A stretch of DNA of 64,000 nt from Algibacter sp045066735. GTDB taxonomy: Bacteria > Bacteroidota > Bacteroidia > Flavobacteriales > Flavobacteriaceae. The first letter of the stretch is position 1. The number at the start of each line of letters is the position of its first letter. The notes beneath the pieces are model-generated. The model saw only the letters and a program-made list of their open reading frames with translations. It did not search any database and was not told the DNA's origin. Positions 46,961 to 56,224 of the stretch are shown one piece after another. The stretch spans positions 62,001 through 126,000 of the forward strand of contig NZ_JBISHH010000025.1 in assembly GCF_045066735.1 (NCBI RefSeq), read 5' to 3'. Made by a program: the position numbers and the translations under genes.

Positions 46961-48631
46961 ATGAATAAAATTCTAGCGCTTTGTGTCATTGTATTCACTT
47001 TAACTTCGTGTAATAACAAGGTTGAAAATAAAACTAACACTAAACCAAATATCATCTACATCATGTCAGATGATCATACCACACAAGCTTTTGGTATTTA
47101 TGGCAGCAGGTTAGCGAGCTTAAACCCAACACCAACATTAGACAAAATAGCAAGCGAAGGTATTATTTTCGATAATTGTTTTGTAAATAATTCAATTTGT
47201 ACACCAAGTAGAGCAGCTATTTTATCTGGTCAACACAGTCAAGCCAATGGTGTTTTAGATCTAGAAGGCGCATTGCCTATGGAAAAGCAATATTTACCTA
47301 TTGAAATGAAAAAATTAGGGTACCAAACAGCTATGATTGGTAAATGGCATTTAAAAGAACAACCTAATTTCGATTATTTTAATGTGTTCACAAAACACGG
47401 CCAACAGGGGTCTTATTTTGATCCTTACCTAACCGAAACTGGAATGCATTTTACAGAAGAGCATGATCCTGCTTACGAGGGCAAACAATACAAAGGTCAC
47501 AGTACAGATATTGTTACAGATATTTCTTTAGACTGGTTAAAAAATAAAAGAGATAAATCAAAGCCATTTATTTTGTTTCATCAATATAAAGCACCACATG
47601 ATGATTTTGAATTTGCACCTCGCTATTTAGATTACTTAAAAGATACAGAAATTCCAGAACCAGAAAGTTTATATGATAATGCGAATAATGGTTCCATAGG
47701 TACACGCGGAGAAAATGACTCTTTAATTCATGTTATCGGATCTTCAGTTTCTAAAAGAAATACCATAAGAAATATGGGTATGCGTTTATGGAGCAAGCAG
47801 TACACTAAAAATAATAATCCAGATTTTGATTCTACAGAAATAGATGGCTTAAATGATAAGGATTATACACACGCTACCTATCAAGAATATTTAAAGAGAT
47901 ATTTACGTTGTGTAAAAGGTGTGGATGACAATGTAGCGCGATTAATTAAATATTTAAAAGCTGAAGGTTTATATGAAAACACAATTATTGTTTACACAGG
48001 CGATCAAGGGTTTATGCTTGGTGAACATGATTATATTGATAAAAGATGGATGTATGAAGAGTCTTTAAGAATGCCGTTTTTTGTTCGCTATCCAGAAAAA
48101 ATTAAACCAGGTACAAGAACCGATGCGATAATAAATAATACAGATTTTGCACCTACACTTATTGAGATGGCTGGGGGAACACCACCAGAGCAAATGCAGG
48201 GACACAGTTTTAAATCCATTTTAAAAACAGGTAAAGAGCCAGAAGATTGGCAACAATCTAGTTACTACAGATATTGGATGCATATGGCACATGCGCATGC
48301 TAATCCTGCACATTTTGGTATTAGAACAAAACAGTACAAACTAATTTTCTTTTACGGAAAATATTGGGTAGATACTAAAGATCCTAACGCAACATGGAAT
48401 AAAAAGAGTTGGGGAAATCGATTTGATTTGGATACACCTGCTGCTTGGGAGTTTTATGATTTATCGGTAGATCCGAAGGAAATGAACAATGCTTATAGTG
48501 ATCCTAAATATAAAGATATCATTGCCGATTTAAAGAAGCAAATGATTGCAAAACGTAAGGAACTTAACGAGGACGATGGTGAAAAATACCCTCATATTCA
48601 AAAAGTAATTGATGAGCATTGGAACGATTAA
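46961..48631 (+). CDS. S1 formylglycine sulfatase, lipoprotein
   Basis: A 556-residue lipoprotein (lipobox at Cys17, LTSCNN). Sulfatase features: metal-binding MSDDHT near residue 36, the formylglycine motif CTPSRAAILSG with the modified Cys80, GKWH, and YTGDQGFMLGEHD for the distal metal ligands. It removes sulfate esters from algal oligosaccharides after Cys80 is converted to formylglycine by a maturase encoded elsewhere. The position attacked cannot be told from sequence by eye; 6-sulfate of L-galactose is a candidate in a porphyran-type locus. Single-gene unit with its own direct-repeat promoter. Confidence 0.85.
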   Translation: MNKILALCVIVFTLTSCNNKVENKTNTKPNIIYIMSDDHTTQAFGIYGSRLASLNPTPTLDKIASEGIIFDNCFVNNSICTPSRAAILSGQHSQANGVLDLEGALPMEKQYLPIEMKKLGYQTAMIGKWHLKEQPNFDYFNVFTKHGQQGSYFDPYLTETGMHFTEEHDPAYEGKQYKGHSTDIVTDISLDWLKNKRDKSKPFILFHQYKAPHDDFEFAPRYLDYLKDTEIPEPESLYDNANNGSIGTRGENDSLIHVIGSSVSKRNTIRNMGMRLWSKQYTKNNNPDFDSTEIDGLNDKDYTHATYQEYLKRYLRCVKGVDDNVARLIKYLKAEGLYENTIIVYTGDQGFMLGEHDYIDKRWMYEESLRMPFFVRYPEKIKPGTRTDAIINNTDFAPTLIEMAGGTPPEQMQGHSFKSILKTGKEPEDWQQSSYYRYWMHMAHAHANPAHFGIRTKQYKLIFFYGKYWVDTKDPNATWNKKSWGNRFDLDTPAAWEFYDLSVDPKEMNNAYSDPKYKDIIADLKKQMIAKRKELNEDDGEKYPHIQKVIDEHWND

Positions 48632-48770
48632 ATAATAAAGAGTATAAAAGTCTTTAAAATATTTAAAACTTTTTAGTTGCCAAAAGAGAGAAATTGATAT
48701 CTCTCGAGCCAAGAGAAGCAGGTTTTATCTAGTTTTTAAGGTTTAAGTATTGACTAGTTAGTGTTTTAAA

Positions 48771-48831
48771 CATTTGCTCTAGTTTTAAAGACATACGTTT
48801 TATTGCTTTTAATTTGATAATGAGAACTTCG
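48771..48831 (+). promoter_or_regulatory. AraC-type direct-repeat promoter of GH29
   Basis: CATTTGC (48771-48777) and CATACGT (48792-48798), 21 bases apart. The -7 at 25 bases (GAACTTCG, 48824-48831) is weak. Confidence 0.45.
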
Positions 48832-48880
48832 TTAAAAATAATTTTCAGTAAACTGACAACCATTTAATAATATAGTAAAT

Positions 48881-50425
48881 ATGAATTTTAGAATGTATAA
48901 GTTGATCTTCTGTTTGTTATGCTCGGTAGTTATTCTATCGTGTAACGACAAAAAAAATAACAAAGAAGTTGTTCAACTACAAAAGCCAGTATACGAGGCT
49001 AATTGGGAATCTATAAAAGCCAATTATAAAGACCCGGAATGGTTTAATCAAAAAAAGTTCGGAATTTTTATTCACTGGGGTGCGTATAGCGTACCAGCAT
49101 ACGGTTCAGAATGGTATCCAAGACAAATGTATATGGATACGGCTAACTTTAATGCTCAATTAAATACGGGTAAAAAGGGGCCTTCTAGAGAGTATTTGCA
49201 TCATAAAAAAGAATGGGGAGATCAAAAAGAATTTGGGTACAAAGATTTTATTCCTATGTTCAAAGGTGAAAAATTTGACGCTAACCAATGGATAGATTTA
49301 TTTAAAGAAGCAGGAGCAAAATATGTAATTCCTGTGGCCGATCATCACGATGGTTTTGCTATGTATAAATCGAATACTACACGATGGAATGCCTACGATA
49401 TGGGACCTAAAAGAGATGTTTTAGGAGAACTTTTTAAGGCCGGACGAAGTAAAGGAATGATTATGGGAGCTTCTTCACATTTTGCCTTTAATTGGTCTTT
49501 CTATAACAAAAAAGATCATTTTGATACTACAGATCCTGAATATGCAGATTTATATTCTTCAAAAGGAAAAGATTTAAAAGAGCCTGTTTCAGAAGAGTTT
49601 AAAGCGCGTTGGTGGGATAGAACTAAAGATTTAATTGATAATTATCAACCAGATATTTTATGGTTCGATTTTTACTTAGATATTCCAGATTACGCAGATC
49701 AACGACCAAAGTTAGCAGCTTACTATTATAACAAAGGTATTGAGTGGGGAAAAGAAGTGGTTTTACAAGATAAAAACTTCTCTCACGAAGCTTTTCCAGA
49801 AGGTACTGTAGTGTATGATTTAGAACGTGGAAAATTACCAGGAATTAGAAAGTTGCCTTGGCAAACAGATACCTCAATAGGTAAAAACTCTTGGAGTTAT
49901 GTAACTAATTGGCAATCTAAAACTGCAAATGAAATAGTAGACGATTTAGTAGATATTGTTAGTAAAAACGGAAATCTATTGTTGAATGTTGGTCCAAAGT
50001 CCGACGGAACAATTCCAGAAGATCAAAAAGAGATTTTACTTCAAATTGGAGGTTGGTTAAAAACTAATGGAGAAGCTATATATGATACTAAATATTGGGA
50101 AACGTTTGGAGAAGGTCCTACAGAAGTAAAAAAAGGTCACCACTCTGAAGGGAATAACGCAGGCCTATCTTCTAAAGATATTAGGTTTACAACAAAAGGA
50201 AATAAATTATACGCCATTGTTTTAGATTGGCCAGAAGATGGTAAAGTAAATATTACAACATTAGCTAAAAATACAGAATATGCTAAGGGTTTAAATATTT
50301 CTGAAGTTAAAGTATTAGGAAGTGCTGATAAAGTTGAATGGTCACAAACAGATGATGGTTTATTGGTTGATATGCCAAAAGAAAAACCATGTGATTTTGC
50401 ATATGTTATTGAGCTTACTCTATAA
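48881..50425 (+). CDS. GH29 alpha-L-fucosidase/alpha-L-galactosidase-like lipoprotein
   Basis: A 514-residue lipoprotein (lipobox at Cys21, VILSCND; start could also be the ATG at 48893). GH29 motifs: KFGIFIHWGAYSVPAYGSEWY, ADHHDGFAMYKS, and nucleophile Asp263 in PDILWFDFYLD. A C-terminal beta domain begins near 405. Its HHDGF and GPKRDVLGELF segments are shared with the GH29 at 61421, so those two are closer to each other than to the one at 35207. It probably releases terminal alpha-L-fucose or alpha-L-galactose in the periplasm. Followed by a terminator. Confidence 0.85.
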   Translation: MNFRMYKLIFCLLCSVVILSCNDKKNNKEVVQLQKPVYEANWESIKANYKDPEWFNQKKFGIFIHWGAYSVPAYGSEWYPRQMYMDTANFNAQLNTGKKGPSREYLHHKKEWGDQKEFGYKDFIPMFKGEKFDANQWIDLFKEAGAKYVIPVADHHDGFAMYKSNTTRWNAYDMGPKRDVLGELFKAGRSKGMIMGASSHFAFNWSFYNKKDHFDTTDPEYADLYSSKGKDLKEPVSEEFKARWWDRTKDLIDNYQPDILWFDFYLDIPDYADQRPKLAAYYYNKGIEWGKEVVLQDKNFSHEAFPEGTVVYDLERGKLPGIRKLPWQTDTSIGKNSWSYVTNWQSKTANEIVDDLVDIVSKNGNLLLNVGPKSDGTIPEDQKEILLQIGGWLKTNGEAIYDTKYWETFGEGPTEVKKGHHSEGNNAGLSSKDIRFTTKGNKLYAIVLDWPEDGKVNITTLAKNTEYAKGLNISEVKVLGSADKVEWSQTDDGLLVDMPKEKPCDFAYVIELTL

Positions 50426-50448
50426 AAATTGTTTGTTTTAGTATTTTA

Positions 50449-50482
50449 AAAGTGCATTTACTTGTTTAAATGCGCTTTTTTT
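50449..50482 (+). terminator. Terminator after GH29
   Basis: AAGTGCATTTA pairs with TAAATGCGCTT (one G-T pair) around a short loop, followed by nine T residues. Confidence 0.7.
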
Positions 50483-50505
50483 TTGGTTGTTAGAATATAT
50501 TAATT

Positions 50506-50566
50506 CATTCGTTATGCTTTCTGAAACATACGTTGTCGGCTTAAGCTTTATGAGTTATTATATTTG
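50506..50566 (+). promoter_or_regulatory. AraC-type direct-repeat promoter of the GH3-sulfatase operon
   Basis: CATTCGT (50506-50512) and CATACGT (50527-50533), both perfect CATWYGT, 21 bases apart. A perfect -7 box TATATTTG (50559-50566) follows after 25 bases. Leader to 50609 about 36 bases. Confidence 0.7.
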
Positions 50567-50608
50567 AAAGAATAAGTATTAACAAGAAAATTAATAAAAT
50601 AGATTTTA

Positions 50609-52990
50609 ATGTTTTTTAAGAAACAAAGCCGAAAATTTATAAAATTTATTTGTGTTGCAATAGTGCATTTAAATTTTAATGCCATGCAATCTCAAGAAAA
50701 CAAACCTTTTATAACTGATGCATTAAGTACCAAAGTGGATGCCTTAATGGCAACCATGTCTATGGACGAAAAATTGGCTCAAATAACGGGTACGCGCTTA
50801 AGAGAAATTATGGTTGATGGAAAAATTTCTATCGAAAAATGTAGAGAGCATATTCCTCATGGTATTGGCCACTTTTGTCAGTTTTCTTCAGGTTTAACCT
50901 TATCTCCAGAAGAATTAAGAGATTTAGTAAGAGAAGTACAACATTATTTAATAACGGAAACTAAAACCAAAATTCCGGCCATTTTTCATGAGGAAGCCAT
51001 TACAGGTTTTGCCACTCAAGGCGCCACAACTTTTCCTCAGCAAATAGGTGTTGGCTGTTCATGGAATCCCGAGATTGTTAAAAACAATGCAAATTCTACA
51101 GCACGAAGTATGCGGGCCGCTGGGGCAACATTTGCATTGTCGCCAATGTTAGATTTAAGTCGTACTGCGCATTGGAATAGACTAGAGGAAAGTTATGGAG
51201 AAGATGCTTATTTAACATCTAGAATGGGCGTTGCATTTATAAGAGGTCTTCAAGGAGATAATTTTAAAACAGGTGTAGCCGCAACAGCAAAGCACTTTGC
51301 TGGTTATGGAACAGCCAATAATGACCCAAAAGAATTATATGAGGAGTATTTAATGCCGCATGAAGCTGCTTTTAAAATTGCCGGAGCAAAAAGCGTTATG
51401 CCTTCTTATGGAAAATATAAAGCTTTAGCAGTAACAGCAAATCCAATTATGTTAAACCAAATGTTACGTAAAGAAATTGGGTTCGATGGTTTAGTTGTGA
51501 GCGATTATGGGGCTGTAAACTTAATTTACAAGGGACACAAACAAGCTAAAGATCCGGCAATGGCAGGAGCAATGGCCATAAATGCAGGAGTAGATATAGA
51601 ACTTTCTAAACCAATTGCCTTTCCTTTATTACCAAAAGCTATAAAAGAAGGATTGGTTACAGAAGAAACCATTAATGAAGCCGTTAAGCGTTCATTAGTA
51701 ATGAAAGCTAAATTAGGCTTGTTGGATGAGAATCTCGTAATAGGAAAAGATGGACCATTGGACTTCGATTCACCTGCTAACCGAAAATTGGCTTACGAAA
51801 CCGCATCACAATCCATTGTTCTATTAAAAAACAACGGTATTTTACCTTTAAAAAAAGAAGTAAAAAAAATTGCTTTAGTTGGTCCAAATGGAGCCACAGT
51901 GCATTGTTTATTGGGAGATTATACATATCAATCCATGATTTCTTTTTGGCACAGTACAGAGTTTGATCCAGAAAACCCTAAACTTATTACCTTGAAACAA
52001 GGTCTTGAAAATAAATTAGCCAAAGATGTAAAAGTTACAGTAGAGCGAGGCTGCGATTGGAGTGCGCCTTTAGAATCTAAAATTGATGCGAGCGGTTTAG
52101 GAGATGATAGGTTGAGCAAATTAAAATTGTTAACTATCAAAGGTTTGCCTCAACCAGATTTGCAAAATGCTTTAAAAATTTCTAAAGAAAGTGATGTTAT
52201 TATCGCTGCCGTAGGTGAGAATTTATATCTATGTGGAGAAGGTAGAGAACGAAAGGGCATTCGATTACCAGGAGAGCAAGAAGCTTTTGTTGAAAAATTA
52301 ATTGCTACAGGAAAACCGGTGATCCTAGTTATGTTTGGTGGGCGCCAACAATTAGTTAGCAAATTTGAAGATAAATGTGCCGCAATTGTTCAAGCTTGGT
52401 TTCCTGGTGAAGAAGGCGGAAATGCTATTGCTGATGTTTTGGTTGGAAATGTAAACCCGTCCGCAAAATTATGTGTTACTTATCCTAAAACAGAATCGCG
52501 TGCAGAAATTAATTATAAAAATGGATATGCAGATGATGATTTGGTTCAATATCCGTTTGGTTTTGGTTTGTCTTATACAAATTATCAATATTCAAACTTC
52601 AAGCTTAAATCAAAAGTAAATATCGATACTGAGCGTTTTACGGTATCATTAAAAGTGAAAAATACCGGAGAAATGGACGGTACAGAAATTGTTCAACTTT
52701 ATATGTCTCCAATTGATAAAGCATCTACTCAAAAACCTATTCAGCTAAAAGGATTTGAAAGAGTAGAGTTAAAAGTAGGAGAAGAGAAAATACTAAACTT
52801 TAATGTTTCTCCAGAGCAATTTGTACAGTATAAAAACAATAAATGGATTGTAGAATCGGGTAAATATCAACTTAAAGTCGGAGCATCTTCCACAGATATT
52901 CGGTTAAAAGGTTTAATTGAACTTAAAGGAAAGAATGTGATTCTAGAAAATGGTAGAAACGTTTTTTTTACAATGAATAAAACAAAATAA
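50609..52990 (+). CDS. GH3 beta-glycosidase
   Basis: A 793-residue secreted protein with an N-terminal signal (about 1-28). GH3 N-terminal barrel (about 40-380) with KHFAGYG, and the nucleophile Asp299 in GLVVSDYGAV. Alpha/beta sandwich (about 400-640) with GEGRERKGIRLPG, which normally supplies the acid/base region, then a fibronectin-III-like C-terminal domain (about 680-780). GH3 members remove terminal beta-D-glucose, xylose or galactose-like sugars; the substrate here is open, and I recall GH3 genes in several red-algal galactan loci. First gene of a three-gene operon with two sulfatases; the next start follows its stop by one base. Confidence 0.85.
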   Translation: MFFKKQSRKFIKFICVAIVHLNFNAMQSQENKPFITDALSTKVDALMATMSMDEKLAQITGTRLREIMVDGKISIEKCREHIPHGIGHFCQFSSGLTLSPEELRDLVREVQHYLITETKTKIPAIFHEEAITGFATQGATTFPQQIGVGCSWNPEIVKNNANSTARSMRAAGATFALSPMLDLSRTAHWNRLEESYGEDAYLTSRMGVAFIRGLQGDNFKTGVAATAKHFAGYGTANNDPKELYEEYLMPHEAAFKIAGAKSVMPSYGKYKALAVTANPIMLNQMLRKEIGFDGLVVSDYGAVNLIYKGHKQAKDPAMAGAMAINAGVDIELSKPIAFPLLPKAIKEGLVTEETINEAVKRSLVMKAKLGLLDENLVIGKDGPLDFDSPANRKLAYETASQSIVLLKNNGILPLKKEVKKIALVGPNGATVHCLLGDYTYQSMISFWHSTEFDPENPKLITLKQGLENKLAKDVKVTVERGCDWSAPLESKIDASGLGDDRLSKLKLLTIKGLPQPDLQNALKISKESDVIIAAVGENLYLCGEGRERKGIRLPGEQEAFVEKLIATGKPVILVMFGGRQQLVSKFEDKCAAIVQAWFPGEEGGNAIADVLVGNVNPSAKLCVTYPKTESRAEINYKNGYADDDLVQYPFGFGLSYTNYQYSNFKLKSKVNIDTERFTVSLKVKNTGEMDGTEIVQLYMSPIDKASTQKPIQLKGFERVELKVGEEKILNFNVSPEQFVQYKNNKWIVESGKYQLKVGASSTDIRLKGLIELKGKNVILENGRNVFFTMNKTK

Positions 52991-52991
52991 A

Positions 52992-54398
52992 ATGAAACAA
53001 TTCAAGACTTTAAATTTAGTATTAGGTGCTTTTTTAATAAGCTGTACAATATTAAATGTATCTGCACAGAAAAAAAATATTATTTTTCTTTTTGCAGATG
53101 ATGCAGGGTATCATGATTTTGGTTTCCAAGGAAGTAAAACCTTTCCAACGCCAAACCTAGATAACTTAGCCTCTGAAGGTATGGTTTTTAATGAAGCCTA
53201 TACTACAGATTCGGTTTGCGGACCATCGAGAGCCGGTTTGTTAACCGGAATGTACCAACAGCGTTATGGTATTGAAGAAAATAATGTACCTGGATACATG
53301 AGTGACTCTTCTAAATTATTAGGTGACGATATGGGCTTGCCTTTGGGGATAAATACAGTTGCAGATTATTTGAATCCATTAGGTTACAAGTCGATTGTTT
53401 TAGGGAAATGGCATTTAGGTAATGCCGATAGATATCACCCATTAAATAGAGGTTTCGATGAGTTTTATGGTTTTAGAGGAGGAGCTAGAAGTTTTTGGCC
53501 ATTGAGCTTAGAAAGAGCATTAGATCGCCCTGAAGATAGAATGGAAAAAGGATTTGGTTTGTTTGAAGAACCTAAAAAATATTTAACTGATGCCATTGCC
53601 GATGAGGCTTGCGATTTTATGGAGCGCCATAAAGAAGAACCATTTTTTATGTATGTTTCTTTTAATGCGGTTCATTCTCCGTTAGAAGCTATGGACGAAG
53701 ATTTGGATAAAATAAAAGGCTTAACAGGAAAGCGTAAAAAACTTGCAGCAATGACCTTGGCACTAGATCGTGCTTGTGGTACCATTCTTAAAAAATTGAA
53801 AGCACTTGGTTTGGAAGAAAATACACTTATTGTTTTTTCTAATGATAATGGTGGCCCAGACGGAACAGAAACATCTAATTATCCGTTAAGTGGTTGTAAA
53901 TCTAATTTCTTAGAAGGCGGAATACGCGTGCCTTTTATTATGAAATTACCAGGAGTAATCAAACCAAGAACAGAGTACAAAAAAGCGATTAGCATGTTAG
54001 ATATGGTGCCGACATTCGTAAATATTGCAGGTGGTAATGCATCAGAATTAAAAGGATTAGATGGTGTAGATTTAATGCCTTTTATCACCAAGAAAAATAA
54101 TAACGCACCGCACGAAAGGTTATTTTGGAAAATTGAAAATAGAGGCGTAGTACGCGAAGGTGATTGGAAATTATTGCGTTATCCAGATCGTCCGGCAGAG
54201 CTATATAACATCGCCGAAGATATTACTGAAAATAATGATTTAGCTTTAAAATACCCGGAAAAGGTGCGTGAAATGTATAAAACATTGTTTAATTGGGAGG
54301 CTGAATTAGAACGTCCTTTATGGCAATTAAAACGCATTTACGAGGTTAATGCCGTAAAACGTATTGACGAAAAAAGAAACCCGGTATTAGATAAATAA
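52992..54398 (+). CDS. S1 formylglycine sulfatase
   Basis: A 468-residue secreted protein (signal peptide about 1-26, NVSAQ). Motifs: FADDAGYHD for the metal site, CGPSRAGLLTG with the modified Cys76, LGKWHLG, and FSNDNGGP. The N-terminal Asp pair and the C-terminal ELYNIAEDITE tail are typical of arylsulfatase-A-like S1 enzymes. It starts one base after the GH3 stop, a tightly coupled operon position, suggesting that desulfation and GH3 cleavage act on the same fragment. The sulfate position is not decidable here. Confidence 0.85.
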   Translation: MKQFKTLNLVLGAFLISCTILNVSAQKKNIIFLFADDAGYHDFGFQGSKTFPTPNLDNLASEGMVFNEAYTTDSVCGPSRAGLLTGMYQQRYGIEENNVPGYMSDSSKLLGDDMGLPLGINTVADYLNPLGYKSIVLGKWHLGNADRYHPLNRGFDEFYGFRGGARSFWPLSLERALDRPEDRMEKGFGLFEEPKKYLTDAIADEACDFMERHKEEPFFMYVSFNAVHSPLEAMDEDLDKIKGLTGKRKKLAAMTLALDRACGTILKKLKALGLEENTLIVFSNDNGGPDGTETSNYPLSGCKSNFLEGGIRVPFIMKLPGVIKPRTEYKKAISMLDMVPTFVNIAGGNASELKGLDGVDLMPFITKKNNNAPHERLFWKIENRGVVREGDWKLLRYPDRPAELYNIAEDITENNDLALKYPEKVREMYKTLFNWEAELERPLWQLKRIYEVNAVKRIDEKRNPVLDK

Positions 54399-54432
54399 AA
54401 CTAGATTTATAATAGAAAAATTCAATTTAATT

Positions 54433-55944
54433 ATGAAAAAGAACGCGCTATTTGTTTATTGTTATATCGTTTTTACAACGCTTGTCTTTGCTCAAGAAAA
54501 ACCTAATGTTATTGTTGTTTTAGCTGATGATATCGGGCTTGGAGATATTTCATATTATCGAGAAAAACATTCAAACAATATTATCCTGGAAACACCAGCT
54601 ATAGATAAACTTGCAAAAGAAGGCATGGCTTTTACAGATGCGCATACACCTGCTGCATTATGTGCTCCAACGCGTTACGCACTTATGACGGGAAATCATT
54701 GTTATAGAAGTTATGCGCCGTGGGGCGTTTGGGGTTCATATCAACCGTCTCCAATACAACCTAATCAGTTAACATTGGGTTCATTAATGAAAAATGCTGG
54801 GTATCAAACAGGGTTCTTTGGTAAATGGGGATTCGGTATGGATTTTGCGAGAAAAGATGATGCAAATACCGTTTATAGATCGGCACGAAAGGAGCATGAA
54901 ACAGATGTGGATATTTCAAAAGTTATAGATAAAGGTCCTTTGCAAAATGGATTTGATTATAGTTTTATGTATCCTGCAGGAATACAAGCAGAGCCTTATG
55001 CTGTGTACGAAAATGGCATAATGATGCCTTTAAATAAAGACTCCGAAATCGTATTAATTACCCAAGAAAAAATGAGTAAGCTCAATGTTAAACTTGATAA
55101 AAAAGAAGGCTTAGGAGATAGCTATTGGAATCCTTATAATTCAGGAAAACTATTGATAGATAAGGCGGTAGATTTTATTGAAAATACTTCAGATGAAGAT
55201 CCTTTCTTTATGTATTATTGCTCACAGGCTGTACATTTACCGCATACACCTTCAGAGAAAATGAATGGCACAAAAATAGCAGGCACAACACCTTCTAGTC
55301 ATTTAGATATGATGAAAGAGTTAGATGTACAAATGGAAATGCTAGTTGATGCCTTGAAAGAGAAAGGTGTTTATGATAATACATTAATCATTTTTACATC
55401 GGATAATGGTGGTTTATTGAAGCCTAAAACTATTAAATCAGGACATCAATCTAGTGATATCTACCGTGGAGGAAAAAATCAAATGTATGAAGGAGGTCAT
55501 CGTGTGCCTTTTATTGCTTGGTGGCCGGGGCATATTAAGGCAAAATCAGTTTCAAATACGCCAATTCTTGGTATAGATATTATGGCAACTTTAGCCGATA
55601 TCACAAATCAAAAAATAGAAAAAAATAACGCTATGGATTCTTCAAGTTTGTTACCGCTTTTAAAAGGTGAGAACAAACAAGTTCATCCGTTTCTTATGAC
55701 GCAATCGGGTACCGGTAAACAAACCATTATTATAAAGGATGGTTGGAAATTAATTATTCAGCTTGATAAAAAGGACAAAACCGATCGTAATAGAATACCA
55801 TTAGCGTTGTTTAATTTAGATGAAAATCCTACTGAAAACGAAAAGGATAATTTGATAAGTAAACCAAAATATAAAAATAAAGTAGATGAATTGTTTCGTT
55901 TGTATAATGAAACTAGAGATAGCGGTATAGCGACGAGAAGTTAA
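54433..55944 (+). CDS. S1 formylglycine sulfatase
   Basis: A 503-residue secreted protein (signal peptide about 1-20, LVFAQ). Motifs: LADDIGLGDIS, CAPTRYALMTG with modified Cys77, GKWGFG, and FTSDNGG. Its LCAPTRYALMTGNHCYRS context differs from the other three sulfatases, indicating a different subfamily and probably a different sulfate position. Third gene of the GH3 operon, 34 bases after the previous sulfatase. Confidence 0.85.
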   Translation: MKKNALFVYCYIVFTTLVFAQEKPNVIVVLADDIGLGDISYYREKHSNNIILETPAIDKLAKEGMAFTDAHTPAALCAPTRYALMTGNHCYRSYAPWGVWGSYQPSPIQPNQLTLGSLMKNAGYQTGFFGKWGFGMDFARKDDANTVYRSARKEHETDVDISKVIDKGPLQNGFDYSFMYPAGIQAEPYAVYENGIMMPLNKDSEIVLITQEKMSKLNVKLDKKEGLGDSYWNPYNSGKLLIDKAVDFIENTSDEDPFFMYYCSQAVHLPHTPSEKMNGTKIAGTTPSSHLDMMKELDVQMEMLVDALKEKGVYDNTLIIFTSDNGGLLKPKTIKSGHQSSDIYRGGKNQMYEGGHRVPFIAWWPGHIKAKSVSNTPILGIDIMATLADITNQKIEKNNAMDSSSLLPLLKGENKQVHPFLMTQSGTGKQTIIIKDGWKLIIQLDKKDKTDRNRIPLALFNLDENPTENEKDNLISKPKYKNKVDELFRLYNETRDSGIATRS

Positions 55945-56190
55945 CTTAAATCATTATTAGTTCTAAGATGTATAGCGGTGGTAGTTTTTATTACGAAACA
56001 CTGCCGTTACAAAAGCAGATAGCATAGTTTTACTCTGTTTGGATACACTTCTTTAAAAGAAGTTATACATTAATAGATATAGTTTCGAGTGGCTTATTTT
56101 AAACAGTAGTCTATAAAGTTATAAAACTTTTAGAATTATTACTTTTTAGCTTTAATACTTTATAGATATATGAAAATTCAATTATTAAAT

Positions 56191-56222
56191 AGGGCTACTT
56201 TAATAGTAGCCCTATTTTTATA
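56191..56222. terminator. Bidirectional terminator between convergent genes
   Basis: AGGGCTACT (56191-56199) and AGTAGCCCT (56205-56213) flank a short loop, with A/T runs on both sides. It sits between the sulfatase (plus) and the beta-helix gene (minus). Confidence 0.75.
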
Positions 56223-56224
56223 AA